Origin: Actinomadura darangshiensis
Lineage (GTDB): Bacteria > Actinomycetota > Actinomycetes > Streptosporangiales > Streptosporangiaceae
Length of the DNA stretch: 64,000 bases
Reading direction: 5' to 3'
NCBI RefSeq assembly: GCF_004349235.1
Contig: NZ_SMKY01000001.1
Span: 1 to 64,000, forward strand
Position 1 is the stretch's first letter. The number at the start of each line of letters is the position of its first letter. This document shows, one piece after another, positions 43,633-52,435 of the stretch. Both the position numbers and the translations under genes were made by a program. The notes under the pieces are model-generated. The model had not been told where the DNA came from. It made no database searches and worked only from the letters and a program-made list of their open reading frames with translations.

Positions 43633-44699
43633 TGGCCATGGCGGACATGGTCCCCGCAGGCCCGCATTCGCGGCTCCGGCTCGGAGTAAATCACATGCTG
43701 TGGAGGAAGGCCCCACCGAATGACCTCGCCTTCTTCGTCCGCGAATTGGAAGAGCTCGGGTACGACTCCTATTGGACCGCCGAAGCGTACGGCGCGGACG
43801 CCTTCGTACCGCTCTCCTGGGGCGCCGCCGGATCGTCCCGCCTCCGCTTCGGGACGGCAGTCGCCCAGATCAGCGCACGCGCACCCGCCGCGGCGGCAAT
43901 GGCCGCGATGACGCTCGACCACCTCACCGGCGGCCGATTCGTTCTCGGCTTGGGCGTGTCAGGCCCCCAGGTGGTCGAAGGATGGTACGGGCAGGATTTC
44001 AAACATCCGCTGGCGCGCACGCGCGAGTACATCGCCATCGTCCGCGAGATCATCGCGCGCGAGAAGCCGGTGAGCTTCGAGGGCGAGCACTACCGCCTTC
44101 CACTGCGCGGTGGCACCGGTCTGGGCAAGCCGCTGAAGTCCGCTCTGCATCCGCTGCGCCCGGATCTGCCGATCTACATCGGCGCCGAGGGACCGAAGAA
44201 CGTCGCGCTAGCGCGGGAGATAGCCGACGGGTGGCTGACCTTCCTGTTCTCACCGCGGCACGAAGAGTGCTTCAGGGAACCGCTCGATGCGGGGGTCGCG
44301 CAGGCTCGTCCCCGCCGGACGTGGGACGAGTTCGAGGTGGCCGCGAGCACATGGGTGTCGATCGACGACAACATCGAGAAGGCCGCTGACCGGCTACGCC
44401 CCACCCTCGCGCTGTACATCGGCGGAATGGGGTCACGGGACAAGAACTTCCATGCCGATCTCATGACGCGCATGGGATACGGAGAAGTGGTCTCCACGGT
44501 CCAGGAGCTCTTCTTCGAGGGCCGCCGGCCCGAGGCCGCCGCGGCCGTGCCCACCCAATTGATCGAAGAGGTCGCATTGATCGGTCCACCGGAGAAAGTG
44601 GCCGACGACCTGCGCCGCTGGAAGTCCAGCATGGTGACGACGCTTCTGGTGAACGGCGACATGCAGGCACTTCGGGCATTGGGCCGGCTCGCTGTGTGA
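43632..44699 (+). CDS. LLM class flavin/F420-dependent oxidoreductase
   Basis: The 355-residue luciferase-like barrel has ELEELGYDSYWTAEAYGADA, ALDHLT-type helix (MAAMTLDHLTGGRFVLGLGVSG) and PIYIGAEGPKNVALAREIADG, all typical of actinobacterial LLM enzymes, many of which use F420. Start is ATG 43632 (TGATG overlap), with further ATGs close by. It closes the tailoring operon; a hairpin and tRNA-Sec follow. Confidence 0.87.
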   Translation: MAMADMVPAGPHSRLRLGVNHMLWRKAPPNDLAFFVRELEELGYDSYWTAEAYGADAFVPLSWGAAGSSRLRFGTAVAQISARAPAAAAMAAMTLDHLTGGRFVLGLGVSGPQVVEGWYGQDFKHPLARTREYIAIVREIIAREKPVSFEGEHYRLPLRGGTGLGKPLKSALHPLRPDLPIYIGAEGPKNVALAREIADGWLTFLFSPRHEECFREPLDAGVAQARPRRTWDEFEVAASTWVSIDDNIEKAADRLRPTLALYIGGMGSRDKNFHADLMTRMGYGEVVSTVQELFFEGRRPEAAAAVPTQLIEEVALIGPPEKVADDLRRWKSSMVTTLLVNGDMQALRALGRLAV

Positions 44700-44732
44700 A
44701 TATCTCGAACGACCCACGTACCGTGCCCGGCG

Positions 44733-44757
44733 GCCCGGCTCGAAGCACGAGCCGGGC
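44733..44757. terminator. Hairpin between LLM gene and tRNA-Sec
   Basis: GCCCGGCTCG, loop AAGCA, CGAGCCGGGC: exact 10-bp stem between two convergent transcription units. Confidence 0.8.
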
Positions 44758-44759
44758 AA

Positions 44760-44855
44760 TGGCGGAGGTGGACGAGAATCGAACTCGCCAGGCGAGCGCA
44801 GCCCGCCTCAACGGTTTTGAAGACCGTGCCGGTCACCAGACCCGGAAACACCTCC
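44760..44855 (-). tRNA. selC: tRNA-Sec (UCA), selC
   Basis: The leftward 96-base sequence begins GGAGGTG and ends CACCTCCGCCA with the CCA encoded. The anticodon loop CTTCAAA sits on an ACGGT/ACCGT stem, giving anticodon UCA, which reads UGA. A long variable arm (GGCGGGC TGC GCTCGCC) and T-loop TTCGATT with a GCGAG stem support tRNA-Sec. The eighth acceptor pair would be U-C as I fold it, so the top of the helix deserves a check. It is divergent from selD. Confidence 0.9.
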
Positions 44856-44875
44856 AGATGCGTTGATCTGCATTC

Positions 44876-44951
44876 AGTCTATGTGACCGCCAGCACCGCG
44901 ATCAACCTCTCCACTTCACTCCTGTCACGCCGGCCGGGCGACCGATAAGAT
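44876..44951. promoter_or_regulatory. Divergent promoters of selC and selDAB
   Basis: Leftwards: TTGATC (44905 to 44900), 18 bases, TAGACT (44881 to 44876), placing the start about 14 bases before the tRNA. Rightwards: TGTCAC (44923 to 44928), 17 bases, TAAGAT (44946 to 44951), in front of selD. Both are sigma-70-like; the selD -35 is weak. Confidence 0.5.
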
Positions 44952-45043
44952 CGGACTACCAAACACAAGGTCAACCAATTCCGACAACCGTGGGTATCTG
45001 CCTGATCACCCTCCATTGGCGACCGGACAGCAATAGGTGCAGC

Positions 45044-46081
45044 ATGGAAGATTCACCCTTCGCTCGTACGCCATTCGATTCAACCGACGAGATCCGTTTG
45101 ACCCAATTTGCTCGTGGCGGCGGCTGTGCCTGCAAGATACCGCCAGGAGACTTGGAGTCATTAGTTCAGAAACTGTCCTGGAATTACCATTTCTCCAACG
45201 GGACGGAGCTGCTGGTCGGTCTGCTCGACGGAGATGACGCCACGGTCGTCCGCTCGGCCGGAGGCTCGACCATGGTGCTGACGACCGACTTCTTCACCCC
45301 GGTGGTCGACGACCCGTACGATTGGGGCCGCATCGCCGCGGCGAACGCCCTCTCCGATGTCTATGCGATGGGCGGGTCCCCGCTCATGGCGGTGAACCTG
45401 CTCGCCTGGCCGAGGGCCGTGCTCCCCATCGAACTCGCCGCCGAAGTGATGCGAGGCGGCATGGACACCGCCCGCGAGGCGGAGTGCTACCTCGCAGGCG
45501 GCCACAGCGTCGACGACGCGGAGCCGAAGTACGGGCTCGCGGTCTGTGGAACGGCAGACCCGCACCGCCTGCTGCGCAACGATTCCGGCCGTCCCGGCAC
45601 CCCCGTCTCGCTCACCAAGCCTCTGGGGATCGGGGTGCTGAACAACCGGCACAAGGCGACGGGCGAACGCTTCCCCCAAGCGGTCGAGATCATGGCCGCA
45701 CTCAACCGTGACGCCTCCGTCTCCGCCGTGGAGTGCGGCGCCGTCTGCGCCACGGACGTGACGGGGTTCGGCCTGCTCGGGCACCTGTACAAGCTCGCAC
45801 GCGCCAGTTCCGTGACCGCCGTGGTGGATTTCCGTGCGGTGCCCTATCTCGACGGTGCGCGCGAAGCGGTGCGTGACGGATTCATCAGCGGTGGAACGCG
45901 CAGGAATCTCGAATGGGTCGATCCGCACACCGACTGGGGCCCAGGGGTGAGCGAGGACGAACGACTGCTCCTCGCCGACGCCCAGACCTCCGGCGGCCTG
46001 CTCGTCGCCGGGGAGGTGCCGGGCTCACCGATCGTCGGCGAACTGGTCGAAGCGCGCGACCGAGAACTCGTCGTCATCTGA
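45044..46081 (+). CDS. selD: Selenophosphate synthetase SelD
   Basis: The 345-residue enzyme makes selenophosphate, the selenium donor for Sec, from selenide and ATP. The catalytic motif is ARGGGCACKIPPGD, with Cys28 and Lys31 matching Cys17 and Lys20 of E. coli SelD; it uses cysteine, not Sec. The ATP-binding Asp clusters are seen (LLDGDDATVV, VLTTDFFTPVVDDPYDWG). ATG 45044 is preferred; an upstream in-frame start would add an unrelated stretch. It leads selA and selB on the same strand. Confidence 0.95.
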   Translation: MEDSPFARTPFDSTDEIRLTQFARGGGCACKIPPGDLESLVQKLSWNYHFSNGTELLVGLLDGDDATVVRSAGGSTMVLTTDFFTPVVDDPYDWGRIAAANALSDVYAMGGSPLMAVNLLAWPRAVLPIELAAEVMRGGMDTAREAECYLAGGHSVDDAEPKYGLAVCGTADPHRLLRNDSGRPGTPVSLTKPLGIGVLNNRHKATGERFPQAVEIMAALNRDASVSAVECGAVCATDVTGFGLLGHLYKLARASSVTAVVDFRAVPYLDGAREAVRDGFISGGTRRNLEWVDPHTDWGPGVSEDERLLLADAQTSGGLLVAGEVPGSPIVGELVEARDRELVVI

Positions 46082-46140
46082 TCCGGCGACCGCGCGACCG
46101 CGTCGCCCTCGAAAAGCTCGCCCTTCTTCTTGAGGTGCCC

Positions 46141-47448
46141 ATGTCCGATCCCCGTCGACTCGTCCCCGGCACCGATACCGTCCTTGCCGACAACCGCTTC
46201 GTCGAACCCCTGCACCGGCTTGGCCAGACCCTGGTCAAGCGGGCGGTGCGTGAAGCACAGGAGCAGGCACGCCTCGGTGAGATACCTCCCGGGTCCGTAA
46301 CCGAGATGGCACTCGCGCTTCTGCCGGATACCGCTTCCACCCTCCGGCCGGTCCTGAACGCGACCGGGATCGTCCTGCACACCAATCTCGGACGCGCCCC
46401 GCTCTCCCCCGCCGCCGTCGAGGCGCTCTGTGCGGCCGCCGGGTACGTGGACGTGGAGTACGACGTGCTCAGCGGGGCGCGTGCCCGCCGAGGCCGTGGC
46501 ACCCTGGACGCCCTCCGCGAGTCGGTCCCCGCAGCCGAGGACGTCCACATCGTCAACAACGGCGCAGCGGCCCTCGCACTGGTGGTCGCCACGCTCGCCG
46601 CCGGACGCGAGGTCGTGATCAGTCGCGGCGAGATGGTGGAGATCGGTGACCGGTTCCGCATTCCGGACCTGCTGATCAGCGCCGGAGCACGGCTCCGGGA
46701 AGTCGGCACCACCAATCGCACCCAGCTGGCCGACTACGCGGAAGCGGTCGGCGCGAACACCGGTTTCATTGTCAAGATCCATCCGTCGAACTTCCGTGTC
46801 GACGGGTTCACCCAGTCGGTCGGCGTCCGCGAGCTGAGCACGCTCGGTCCACCGGTCGTGGCGGACGTCGGCTCGGGCCTTCTCAGACCCGATCCGCTGC
46901 TGGCCGAGGAACCGGATGTCACGACGTGGCTGTGCGAAGGCGCCGCCCTCGTCACCTCCAGCGGCGACAAACTCCTCGGCGGCCCGCAGGCGGGTCTCAT
47001 CTTCGGGCGACGCGCAGTGATCCAAACGCTCCGCCGCAATCCGCTCGCGCGCGCCTTTCGGGTCGACAAGCTCACACTCGCCGCTCTGGAGGCGACGCTA
47101 CGGGGCCCGGAAGACCCGGTGCGCCGGTCCCTCACGGTCGCTCCCAAGGAACTCCGGCGGCGGGCCGAGGTCATCGCCGCAGATCTGCGAGCGGAGGGTG
47201 TCACCGCCGTCGCCGTGGAGAGTTCGGGCGCGGTGGGGGGCGGTGGTGCACCCGGCGTGGACCTTCCGGGCTGGGCGGTCGGGCTTCCCGCGTCCTTCTC
47301 CCTGCTGCTGCGCCAGGGCCACCCTTGTATCGTCGGCCGCGTTGAAGCGGGCCGCTGCCTGCTCGATTTGCGCTGCCTGTCCGAGAGTGACGACATCGTG
47401 CTGCACCGTGCGGTGGTCGCGGCCGCCGCATGCCTCGCGACGAGTTGA
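46141..47448 (+). CDS. selA: L-seryl-tRNA(Sec) selenium transferase SelA
   Basis: The 435-residue PLP enzyme converts Ser-tRNA-Sec to Sec-tRNA-Sec with selenophosphate. Visible family segments are LRPVLNATGIVLHTNLGRAP, EVGTTNRTQLADY and the PLP lysine in VTSSGDKLLGGPQAGLIFG. Length fits bacterial SelA. It lies 59 bases after selD and 12 bases before selB, so the three form an operon. Confidence 0.95.
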   Translation: MSDPRRLVPGTDTVLADNRFVEPLHRLGQTLVKRAVREAQEQARLGEIPPGSVTEMALALLPDTASTLRPVLNATGIVLHTNLGRAPLSPAAVEALCAAAGYVDVEYDVLSGARARRGRGTLDALRESVPAAEDVHIVNNGAAALALVVATLAAGREVVISRGEMVEIGDRFRIPDLLISAGARLREVGTTNRTQLADYAEAVGANTGFIVKIHPSNFRVDGFTQSVGVRELSTLGPPVVADVGSGLLRPDPLLAEEPDVTTWLCEGAALVTSSGDKLLGGPQAGLIFGRRAVIQTLRRNPLARAFRVDKLTLAALEATLRGPEDPVRRSLTVAPKELRRRAEVIAADLRAEGVTAVAVESSGAVGGGGAPGVDLPGWAVGLPASFSLLLRQGHPCIVGRVEAGRCLLDLRCLSESDDIVLHRAVVAAAACLATS

Positions 47449-47460
47449 GGACCAACCGCC

Positions 47461-49269
47461 ATGCATGTGATCGCCACCGCCGGCCATGTCGACCATGGGA
47501 AGTCGACCCTGCTGCGCGCGCTGACCGATATGGAGCCCGACCGCTGGGCCGAAGAGCGGGAACGCGGCATGACCATCGACCTCGGCTACGCCTGGACCGT
47601 CCTTCCCAGTGGTGAGACCGTCGCGTTCGTCGACGTTCCCGGCCACCACCGGTTCATCACCAACATGCTCGCCGGACTGGGACCGGTCCCGGCGGCGATG
47701 CTCGTGGTCGCGGCGGACGAGGGCTGGTGCCGGCAGACCGGAGAGCACTTGGCCGCGCTTCAGGCGCTCGACGTCCGGCGCGGGCTCCTGGTCATCAGCC
47801 GCGCCGATCTCGGCGACGCCGACCTGGCGGCCGAGGAAGCGCACGATTACCTGGCGGGCACGGTGTTCGAGGACGTCGAGACCATCGCGGTCAGCGCCGT
47901 CACCGGGGACGGAATCGAGGGTCTGCGTGCGGCACTCGGGCGGCTGGTCGCGCAGATCCCCGCGCCGCCACCGAGCCTGCCGGCGCGGTTGTGGGTCGAC
48001 CGTGTCTTCACGATCCGCGGCGCCGGGACCGTCGTCACCGGCACCCTCGGGGCGGGCGACATCGCGACCGGGGACGAGCTGCTCCTGGCCTCCAGCCGGA
48101 GACCGGTCCGGGTGCGGAAACTGGAAAGCCTCAAGGCGGCAGTGGAGCGGAGTACGGCCGTCGCCCGTGTCGCCGTGAACGTCCGCGGCTTGACGACCCG
48201 CGAGATCCGCCGGGGCGACGCACTCATCGCCCCTTCACGGTGGGCACCCGTTGAGTGCATGGACGTGCGCCTCGTGTCCGCCGGGGAGAAGGTGGCCTCC
48301 CGTCTGATCCTCCACATCGGCTCGGCGGCCGTCCCCGTACGTGTCCGCATGCTGGGAGCGGACACAGCCCGGCTGGCACTGGCACGCCCGCTCGCCCTGC
48401 ACATCGGTGAACGCGCGATCCTGCGCGATCCGGGACCGCAGCGGATCGTTGCCGGTCTGATCATCCTGGATACCGCGCCACCACCGATCCGCCGCCGCGG
48501 CACCGCCAAGCGGGCGAGTGAGCTCGTCGGCATGACAGGCCGCCCGGACCCCGCCGGGGAGCTGACGCGACGCCGCGTCGTCGCCGGGAACCAACTCGTC
48601 GCGATGGGCGTCCTGGGACCCGAGGCGGAGCCGCCCGGTAACGCGGTGGCAGTAGGAGATTGGCTGATCCACCAGCAGCAGTGGGACGGCTGGAGGGCGG
48701 AGCTGTTCTCCGTCATCGACCAATGGGCGGCCGACCAGCCGATGGCACCGGGAATCCCTCGGGACACGGCAGCCCAGAAACTCGAAATCCCCGATGTCCG
48801 GCTCGTCGACGCACTCATCGCACAGGCGGAAGGGCTGGTTTCGGATGGCGGCGGCGTTCATCGTGAAGGCGTCTCGGCGACACTACCGGCACAGGCGGAA
48901 AAGGCTCTCACGGTGATCATTGAACGGCTGACCGTCGAGCCCTTCACAGCCCCCGAATCGCGTGACCTGGAGAACCTTGGGCTGGGACCGCGCGTTCTCG
49001 CCACCGCGGTCGGGTCGGGCAGGCTCCTCCGCGTCACCGACGGGATCTACCTGCTCCCGGACGCCGCTGACCTGGCCGTACAGCGACTCGCGACGCTCCC
49101 CCAACCGTTCACCCTGAGCGACGGGCGCCGCGCCCTCGATACCACCCGGCGGGTCGCCGTCCCGCTTTTCGAGATGCTGGATCGGGCGGGGCGCACACGC
49201 AGAGTCGACGCGAACAAGCGCATTGTTCTCTCAGCGCCGGTGGACCCACCGGCCACCCGAAACATATAA
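47461..49269 (+). CDS. selB: Selenocysteine-specific elongation factor SelB
   Basis: The 602-residue factor has the GTPase motifs AGHVDHGKSTLLRAL, VDVPGHHRFITNMLAG and VISRADLGD (SRAD where NKxD is common), then EF-Tu-like beta domains (VFTIRGAGTVVTGTLGAG). The C-terminal 220 residues are winged-helix-like (EFTAPESRDLENLGLGPR type), the part that binds the SECIS hairpin. It delivers Sec-tRNA at UGA and so should read the candidate element at 22451. Confidence 0.95.
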   Translation: MHVIATAGHVDHGKSTLLRALTDMEPDRWAEERERGMTIDLGYAWTVLPSGETVAFVDVPGHHRFITNMLAGLGPVPAAMLVVAADEGWCRQTGEHLAALQALDVRRGLLVISRADLGDADLAAEEAHDYLAGTVFEDVETIAVSAVTGDGIEGLRAALGRLVAQIPAPPPSLPARLWVDRVFTIRGAGTVVTGTLGAGDIATGDELLLASSRRPVRVRKLESLKAAVERSTAVARVAVNVRGLTTREIRRGDALIAPSRWAPVECMDVRLVSAGEKVASRLILHIGSAAVPVRVRMLGADTARLALARPLALHIGERAILRDPGPQRIVAGLIILDTAPPPIRRRGTAKRASELVGMTGRPDPAGELTRRRVVAGNQLVAMGVLGPEAEPPGNAVAVGDWLIHQQQWDGWRAELFSVIDQWAADQPMAPGIPRDTAAQKLEIPDVRLVDALIAQAEGLVSDGGGVHREGVSATLPAQAEKALTVIIERLTVEPFTAPESRDLENLGLGPRVLATAVGSGRLLRVTDGIYLLPDAADLAVQRLATLPQPFTLSDGRRALDTTRRVAVPLFEMLDRAGRTRRVDANKRIVLSAPVDPPATRNI

Positions 49270-49270
49270 T
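49241..49270 (+). promoter_or_regulatory. Promoter of the ferredoxin gene
   Basis: A consensus TATAAT (49265 to 49270) overlaps the selB stop codon. TGGACC (49241 to 49246) lies 18 bases upstream. The ferredoxin ATG is 28 bases after the -10. Confidence 0.6.
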
Positions 49271-49297
49271 CCGCACGTGCAGTTCCCGGAGGTCTCA

Positions 49298-49624
49298 ATG
49301 ACCTATGTGATCGCTCAGCCGTGCGTCGACCTCAAGGACAAGGCCTGCATAGACGAATGTCCGGTCGACTGCATTTATGAGGGTAACCGCTCACTGTACA
49401 TCCACCCGGACGAATGCGTGGACTGCGGCGCCTGCGAGCCGGTATGTCCGGTTGAAGCAATCTATTACGAGGACGACGTGCCGGAGCAGTGGAAGGACTA
49501 CCACGCAGCCAACGTGGAGTTCTTCTCCGACCTAGGCTCGCCCGGAGGAGCGTCGGCGATCGGTCCGATCGATCGCGATCACCCGCTGATCGCCGCGCTT
49601 CCGCCGCAGAACCAGGCGTCCTGA
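49298..49624 (+). CDS. fdxA: 7Fe ferredoxin (FdxA type)
   Basis: This 108-residue ferredoxin starts with the mycobacterial/actinobacterial FdxA pattern TYVIAQPCVDLKDKACIDEC. It carries a 3Fe-4S plus 4Fe-4S cysteine set: C, then CIDECPVDC and CVDCGACEPVCP. It transfers electrons, and could serve the two P450s of the cluster or general metabolism. The family is common outside clusters, so the neighbourhood alone does not prove a link. RBS CGGAGG. Confidence 0.93.
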   Translation: MTYVIAQPCVDLKDKACIDECPVDCIYEGNRSLYIHPDECVDCGACEPVCPVEAIYYEDDVPEQWKDYHAANVEFFSDLGSPGGASAIGPIDRDHPLIAALPPQNQAS

Positions 49625-49692
49625 CCCGGCACGCCGGGCCACCATCGCGTCACGGCTGCCGGCGGGGCGCCAAACGCAATGGGCCCGAGCTC

Positions 49693-50763
49693 TCATGTGA
49701 GGCCCCAGAGGACTACGCCGGCGACCAGGCCGGCCGCCGCGACAGCACCACCGGCTGTGGCGGTCACCCGCCATGACAGGTCTCGGACAACCATGACCAT
49801 CGAAGGCAGGCTGATCGCCGGAAGAGTGATCAGGAGAACGCCCAGCACCCCCGCTCCCGCTCCCGCCGCGGCCAGTCCGAGCAGGATCGGGATCTCCCCG
49901 GCCGTCGGGAGGACCACGAGGGTGCCGAGCACCGCGGCGACCAGGACCGTGAGAATCCCCCAGTGCGTCGCTGTTCCGTCGAATGGGAACAGCCAGCCGC
50001 GCAGCGCCCCAACGGCGAAGACGACCACCGCGTACTCCGGGACGAGCGTCAGCGCCAGCCGTGCCAATGAGCGAACGAAGCGGCGCGGTGCGGCGCGCAA
50101 CCCTTCGTCCATTTCGGTCTGCGGAACCACGTCGGCCGATGCGGTGCCCCTGCCGCTCATCACCCGGCCGATCAGGACCGTCACGCCGAAGACGAGCAAC
50201 ACCCCCACGACCAGCCGAGTGGCGAACCACTGCCAGGGCGCGACGATCGCCAGGAACGCGAGCACCGCCGGATTCAACGTGGGGTTGCCGAGCCAGTAGG
50301 CCAGGACCGACGAGGTGGGGGCACCGCTACGCCGCAGCGTGCCCGCGATCGGCGCCGTGCAGCAGGTGCACATCATGCAAGGGACGGACGCCAAGCCGCC
50401 GAGCAGGGAACCACCGAATTGCCCGCGCCGGTTCAGCGCGGCGATGAACCGGCGACGTGGCATCAGGGCGTCCACGGCGGCCGCGACCACCAGCGCCACG
50501 ACGAGGGCCTTCCACACCGCCTCGGCATAGCTGACGGTGAAGTTCCAACCGCCGTGCAGACTGGGAGCCGACCCGCCCTGGCCGGCGTCCATCAAAAGAG
50601 ACGACCCAGGCCACGAGCGGTCGGCAAGAAGCCCGTCCAGCTTGAGGGAGTAAGGCCACCACTTGGCCCACATCAGGCCCACGACCGTGATCAACGACAG
50701 CAGCAGAACGGTCGTCAGCACCTGGGGCGCCCTGCGCGCAGACTCGGTGGAATCAAGATGCAT
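49693..50763 (-). CDS. Permease with CxxC-type motif (ArsP/DUF318-like)
   Basis: The 356-residue protein with about eight helices contains LASVPCMMCTCCTAPIAGTL, a cysteine-rich motif near a membrane helix, and YWLGNPTLNPAVLAFL. These fit the permease group that includes ArsP-like organoarsenical exporters. Substrate is unknown; the cysteines suggest a soft metal, metalloid or thiol. It is divergent from the metal-responsive MerR operon. Confidence 0.7.
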   Translation of the reverse strand: MHLDSTESARRAPQVLTTVLLLSLITVVGLMWAKWWPYSLKLDGLLADRSWPGSSLLMDAGQGGSAPSLHGGWNFTVSYAEAVWKALVVALVVAAAVDALMPRRRFIAALNRRGQFGGSLLGGLASVPCMMCTCCTAPIAGTLRRSGAPTSSVLAYWLGNPTLNPAVLAFLAIVAPWQWFATRLVVGVLLVFGVTVLIGRVMSGRGTASADVVPQTEMDEGLRAAPRRFVRSLARLALTLVPEYAVVVFAVGALRGWLFPFDGTATHWGILTVLVAAVLGTLVVLPTAGEIPILLGLAAAGAGAGVLGVLLITLPAISLPSMVMVVRDLSWRVTATAGGAVAAAGLVAGVVLWGLT

Positions 50764-50946
50764 TCAGATCACCGCTCCCAAAACCGCACGAGATCACAAC
50801 AGCCGCGCCCAGCTTCCAAAGCCGCGCTGACCACCGTCAAGATCATCGGGGCATCGGCGGACCGAGCTTGTCCAGCGTGCGGACGGCTGGTATCAGGCAG
50901 GTGCCGTGCCGACGCAGGATCCGTTCACGGAACCGAGGACCGCGGG

Positions 50947-50977
50947 TTGCACCCGGTACCGGGGTACGGGTTTACCG
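50947..50977 (+). promoter_or_regulatory. MerR-type promoter with long spacer and dyad
   Basis: TTGCAC (50947 to 50952) and TTACCG (50972 to 50977) are 19 bases apart, the stretched spacing that MerR proteins correct by twisting DNA. The spacer holds ACCCGGTACC-GG-GGTACGGGT, a near-symmetric dyad. The start would fall about at ATG 50985, giving a leaderless message. Confidence 0.7.
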
Positions 50978-50984
50978 TCGAGTC

Positions 50985-51344
50985 ATGGAACTCGAGCCAG
51001 TTGACAAGGGTTGGGTGCCGACGGCGTGCACCTTGCCGACAGCTGAGCGACCACTGCGGGTGGCCGCCTTCGACAGCTTCTTCTCCGAGGCCGTGACCGA
51101 GGTGCACCCGGCAGGTCCGGGGCGGGTACGGATGGCTTTGCGGGACGAGCCACAGATCGCGGGCCGAGCGGCTGAGCTGGCCGTTCGCGAGACCGGATGC
51201 TGCTCATTCTTCACCTTCACGTTGACGGCCAGCGGCGGCACTCTAGCCCTGGAGGTCAGCGTCGACGACCGGCACATCGAGGTCCTGGACGCCCTGGCCG
51301 CCCGCGCGGCGGAAGCGATGGATGCGCCGAGGTCCGATTCATGA
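50985..51344 (+). CDS. Small protein of the MerR operon
   Basis: The 119-residue product has cysteines in TACTLPTAERPL and an adjacent pair in RETGCCSFFTFTLTASGG. Small Cys-containing proteins of this type sit before metal-responsive MerR genes in actinomycetes; function is not known to me. Its stop overlaps the MerR start (ATGA) and the MerR-type promoter lies immediately upstream. Confidence 0.7.
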   Translation: MELEPVDKGWVPTACTLPTAERPLRVAAFDSFFSEAVTEVHPAGPGRVRMALRDEPQIAGRAAELAVRETGCCSFFTFTLTASGGTLALEVSVDDRHIEVLDALAARAAEAMDAPRSDS

Positions 51345-51841
51345 CCGGCCGAGCGGCCACCACCGGGTTGCGCAGTGGGGAGGTCGCGGCAGCGGCCGGA
51401 GTGAATCAGCAGACGTTGCGGTACTACGAACGCCGCGGATTGCTGGCCGAACCCCAGCGCACATCCGGCGGGCACCGGCTGTATCCCGCGGACGCGGTCA
51501 CCAGGTTGCGGGTGATCAAGGCGGCGCAGCGGCTCGGGTTCACCCTGCAGGAGGTGACCGAGTTGCTGGAGGCAGGCGCTCACCGGCATCAGCCCCCCGG
51601 CCGGGGGCTGGCGGCACGAGTGCGTACGAAACTGGTCGAGGTCGAAGCCAAGATCGCCGATCTGACCGTCATCGCCGACACTCTGCGGCAATCGCTAACC
51701 GTTGGCTGCAATGACCTGGCCGAGTGCTCGCGTCAGCCGACCTGTCCGTTGCCGTTCACCGAGTTGGCCAGTCGCACGGCCGACGACGTGCCCGGCAGCA
51801 CCAGGCCGGCCACGGCGCCCGTATCAGACGGTGCCGCTTGA
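51341..51841 (+). CDS. MerR family metal-responsive regulator
   Basis: The 166-residue protein has the MerR HTH (LRSGEVAAAAGVNQQTLRYYERRGLLAEPQRTSGGHRLY) and a dimerisation helix. The C-terminal ligand region SLTVGCNDLAECSRQPTCPLPF has three cysteines, as in MerR-type heavy-metal sensors. It should activate the long-spacer promoter at 50947 on metal binding. The metal cannot be fixed from sequence. Confidence 0.88.
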   Translation: MTGRAATTGLRSGEVAAAAGVNQQTLRYYERRGLLAEPQRTSGGHRLYPADAVTRLRVIKAAQRLGFTLQEVTELLEAGAHRHQPPGRGLAARVRTKLVEVEAKIADLTVIADTLRQSLTVGCNDLAECSRQPTCPLPFTELASRTADDVPGSTRPATAPVSDGAA

Positions 51842-51870
51842 GCCGAACACACGAAGGTCGAATACTCGCG

Positions 51871-52158
51871 ATGAAAGCGAAGCAAACAGTGCGACGGCTG
51901 GCCCGCGCCTGGATCGGATCGTTCCGAGCGGCGTTCCCCGACGTCCACATGGACATCGTCGAGTTGATCGCCGAGGCGGACATCGATGAGGTCGGCATTT
52001 ACCACTTCAGTAACGGCAGCATCGCCAGCACGTGATCCCTCGAAGACACCTTCACCCGCATGCGGCAACTGGGCATCGCGCAGGGGAGCACCGCCTGGCC
52101 TTTGGCGGAGTGGCATGCTCGCCCGGCCTTGATGCCAACCGCCATCGCCGTCCCATGA
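51871..52158 (+). pseudogene. SnoaL/ester-cyclase-like relic
   Basis: From ATG 51871 the frame gives FRAAFPDVHMDIVELIAEAD and HFSNGSIAST. A TGA at 52033 interrupts it, and it continues SLEDTFTRMRQLGIAQG. In SnoaL-type enzymes that position is tryptophan before the helix leading to RQLG, so the TGA looks like Trp mutated to stop. The N-terminal third is missing. It is a dead fragment, not a selenoprotein. Confidence 0.6.
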
Positions 52159-52386
52159 ACACATCGCGGAGCCTGCAGCAGCTGTGGTCTGCGGCATCCT
52201 GGTCAGAATCGGTGCCGGTCGACCATGGCCCAGCCAGCTTTTCGAACGTCCGATCAGGCGCAGGCGGCCTCGGCTGGGCGCTGGTGCGTCTACGTCCCGC
52301 GCACGGTCGTCGGCTGCGCGGGGGGCATAGGTGCCATCGGTTCAGGGGCGATGCGTACCCGTTGCGCAAGTCGCCGTAGCGTCACA

Positions 52387-52407
52387 GGTAGCAGGCCTAC
52401 TGCTACC
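52387..52407. promoter_or_regulatory. Palindrome before the YnfA-type gene
   Basis: GGTAGCAG-GCCTA-CTGCTACC is an exact 8-5-8 inverted repeat 28 bases before ATG 52436, a candidate operator or attenuator. Confidence 0.5.
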
Positions 52408-52435
52408 CGGCACCCCGAAGAGTCCGAGGAGACCC

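Noticed and set aside
51871-52158. Second in-frame UGA (52033) with sensible sequence on both sides
   Set aside because: The family (SnoaL/ester-cyclase-like) has Trp at this place, the N-terminus is missing and I saw no SECIS-like hairpin; a nonsense mutation in a fragment fits better.
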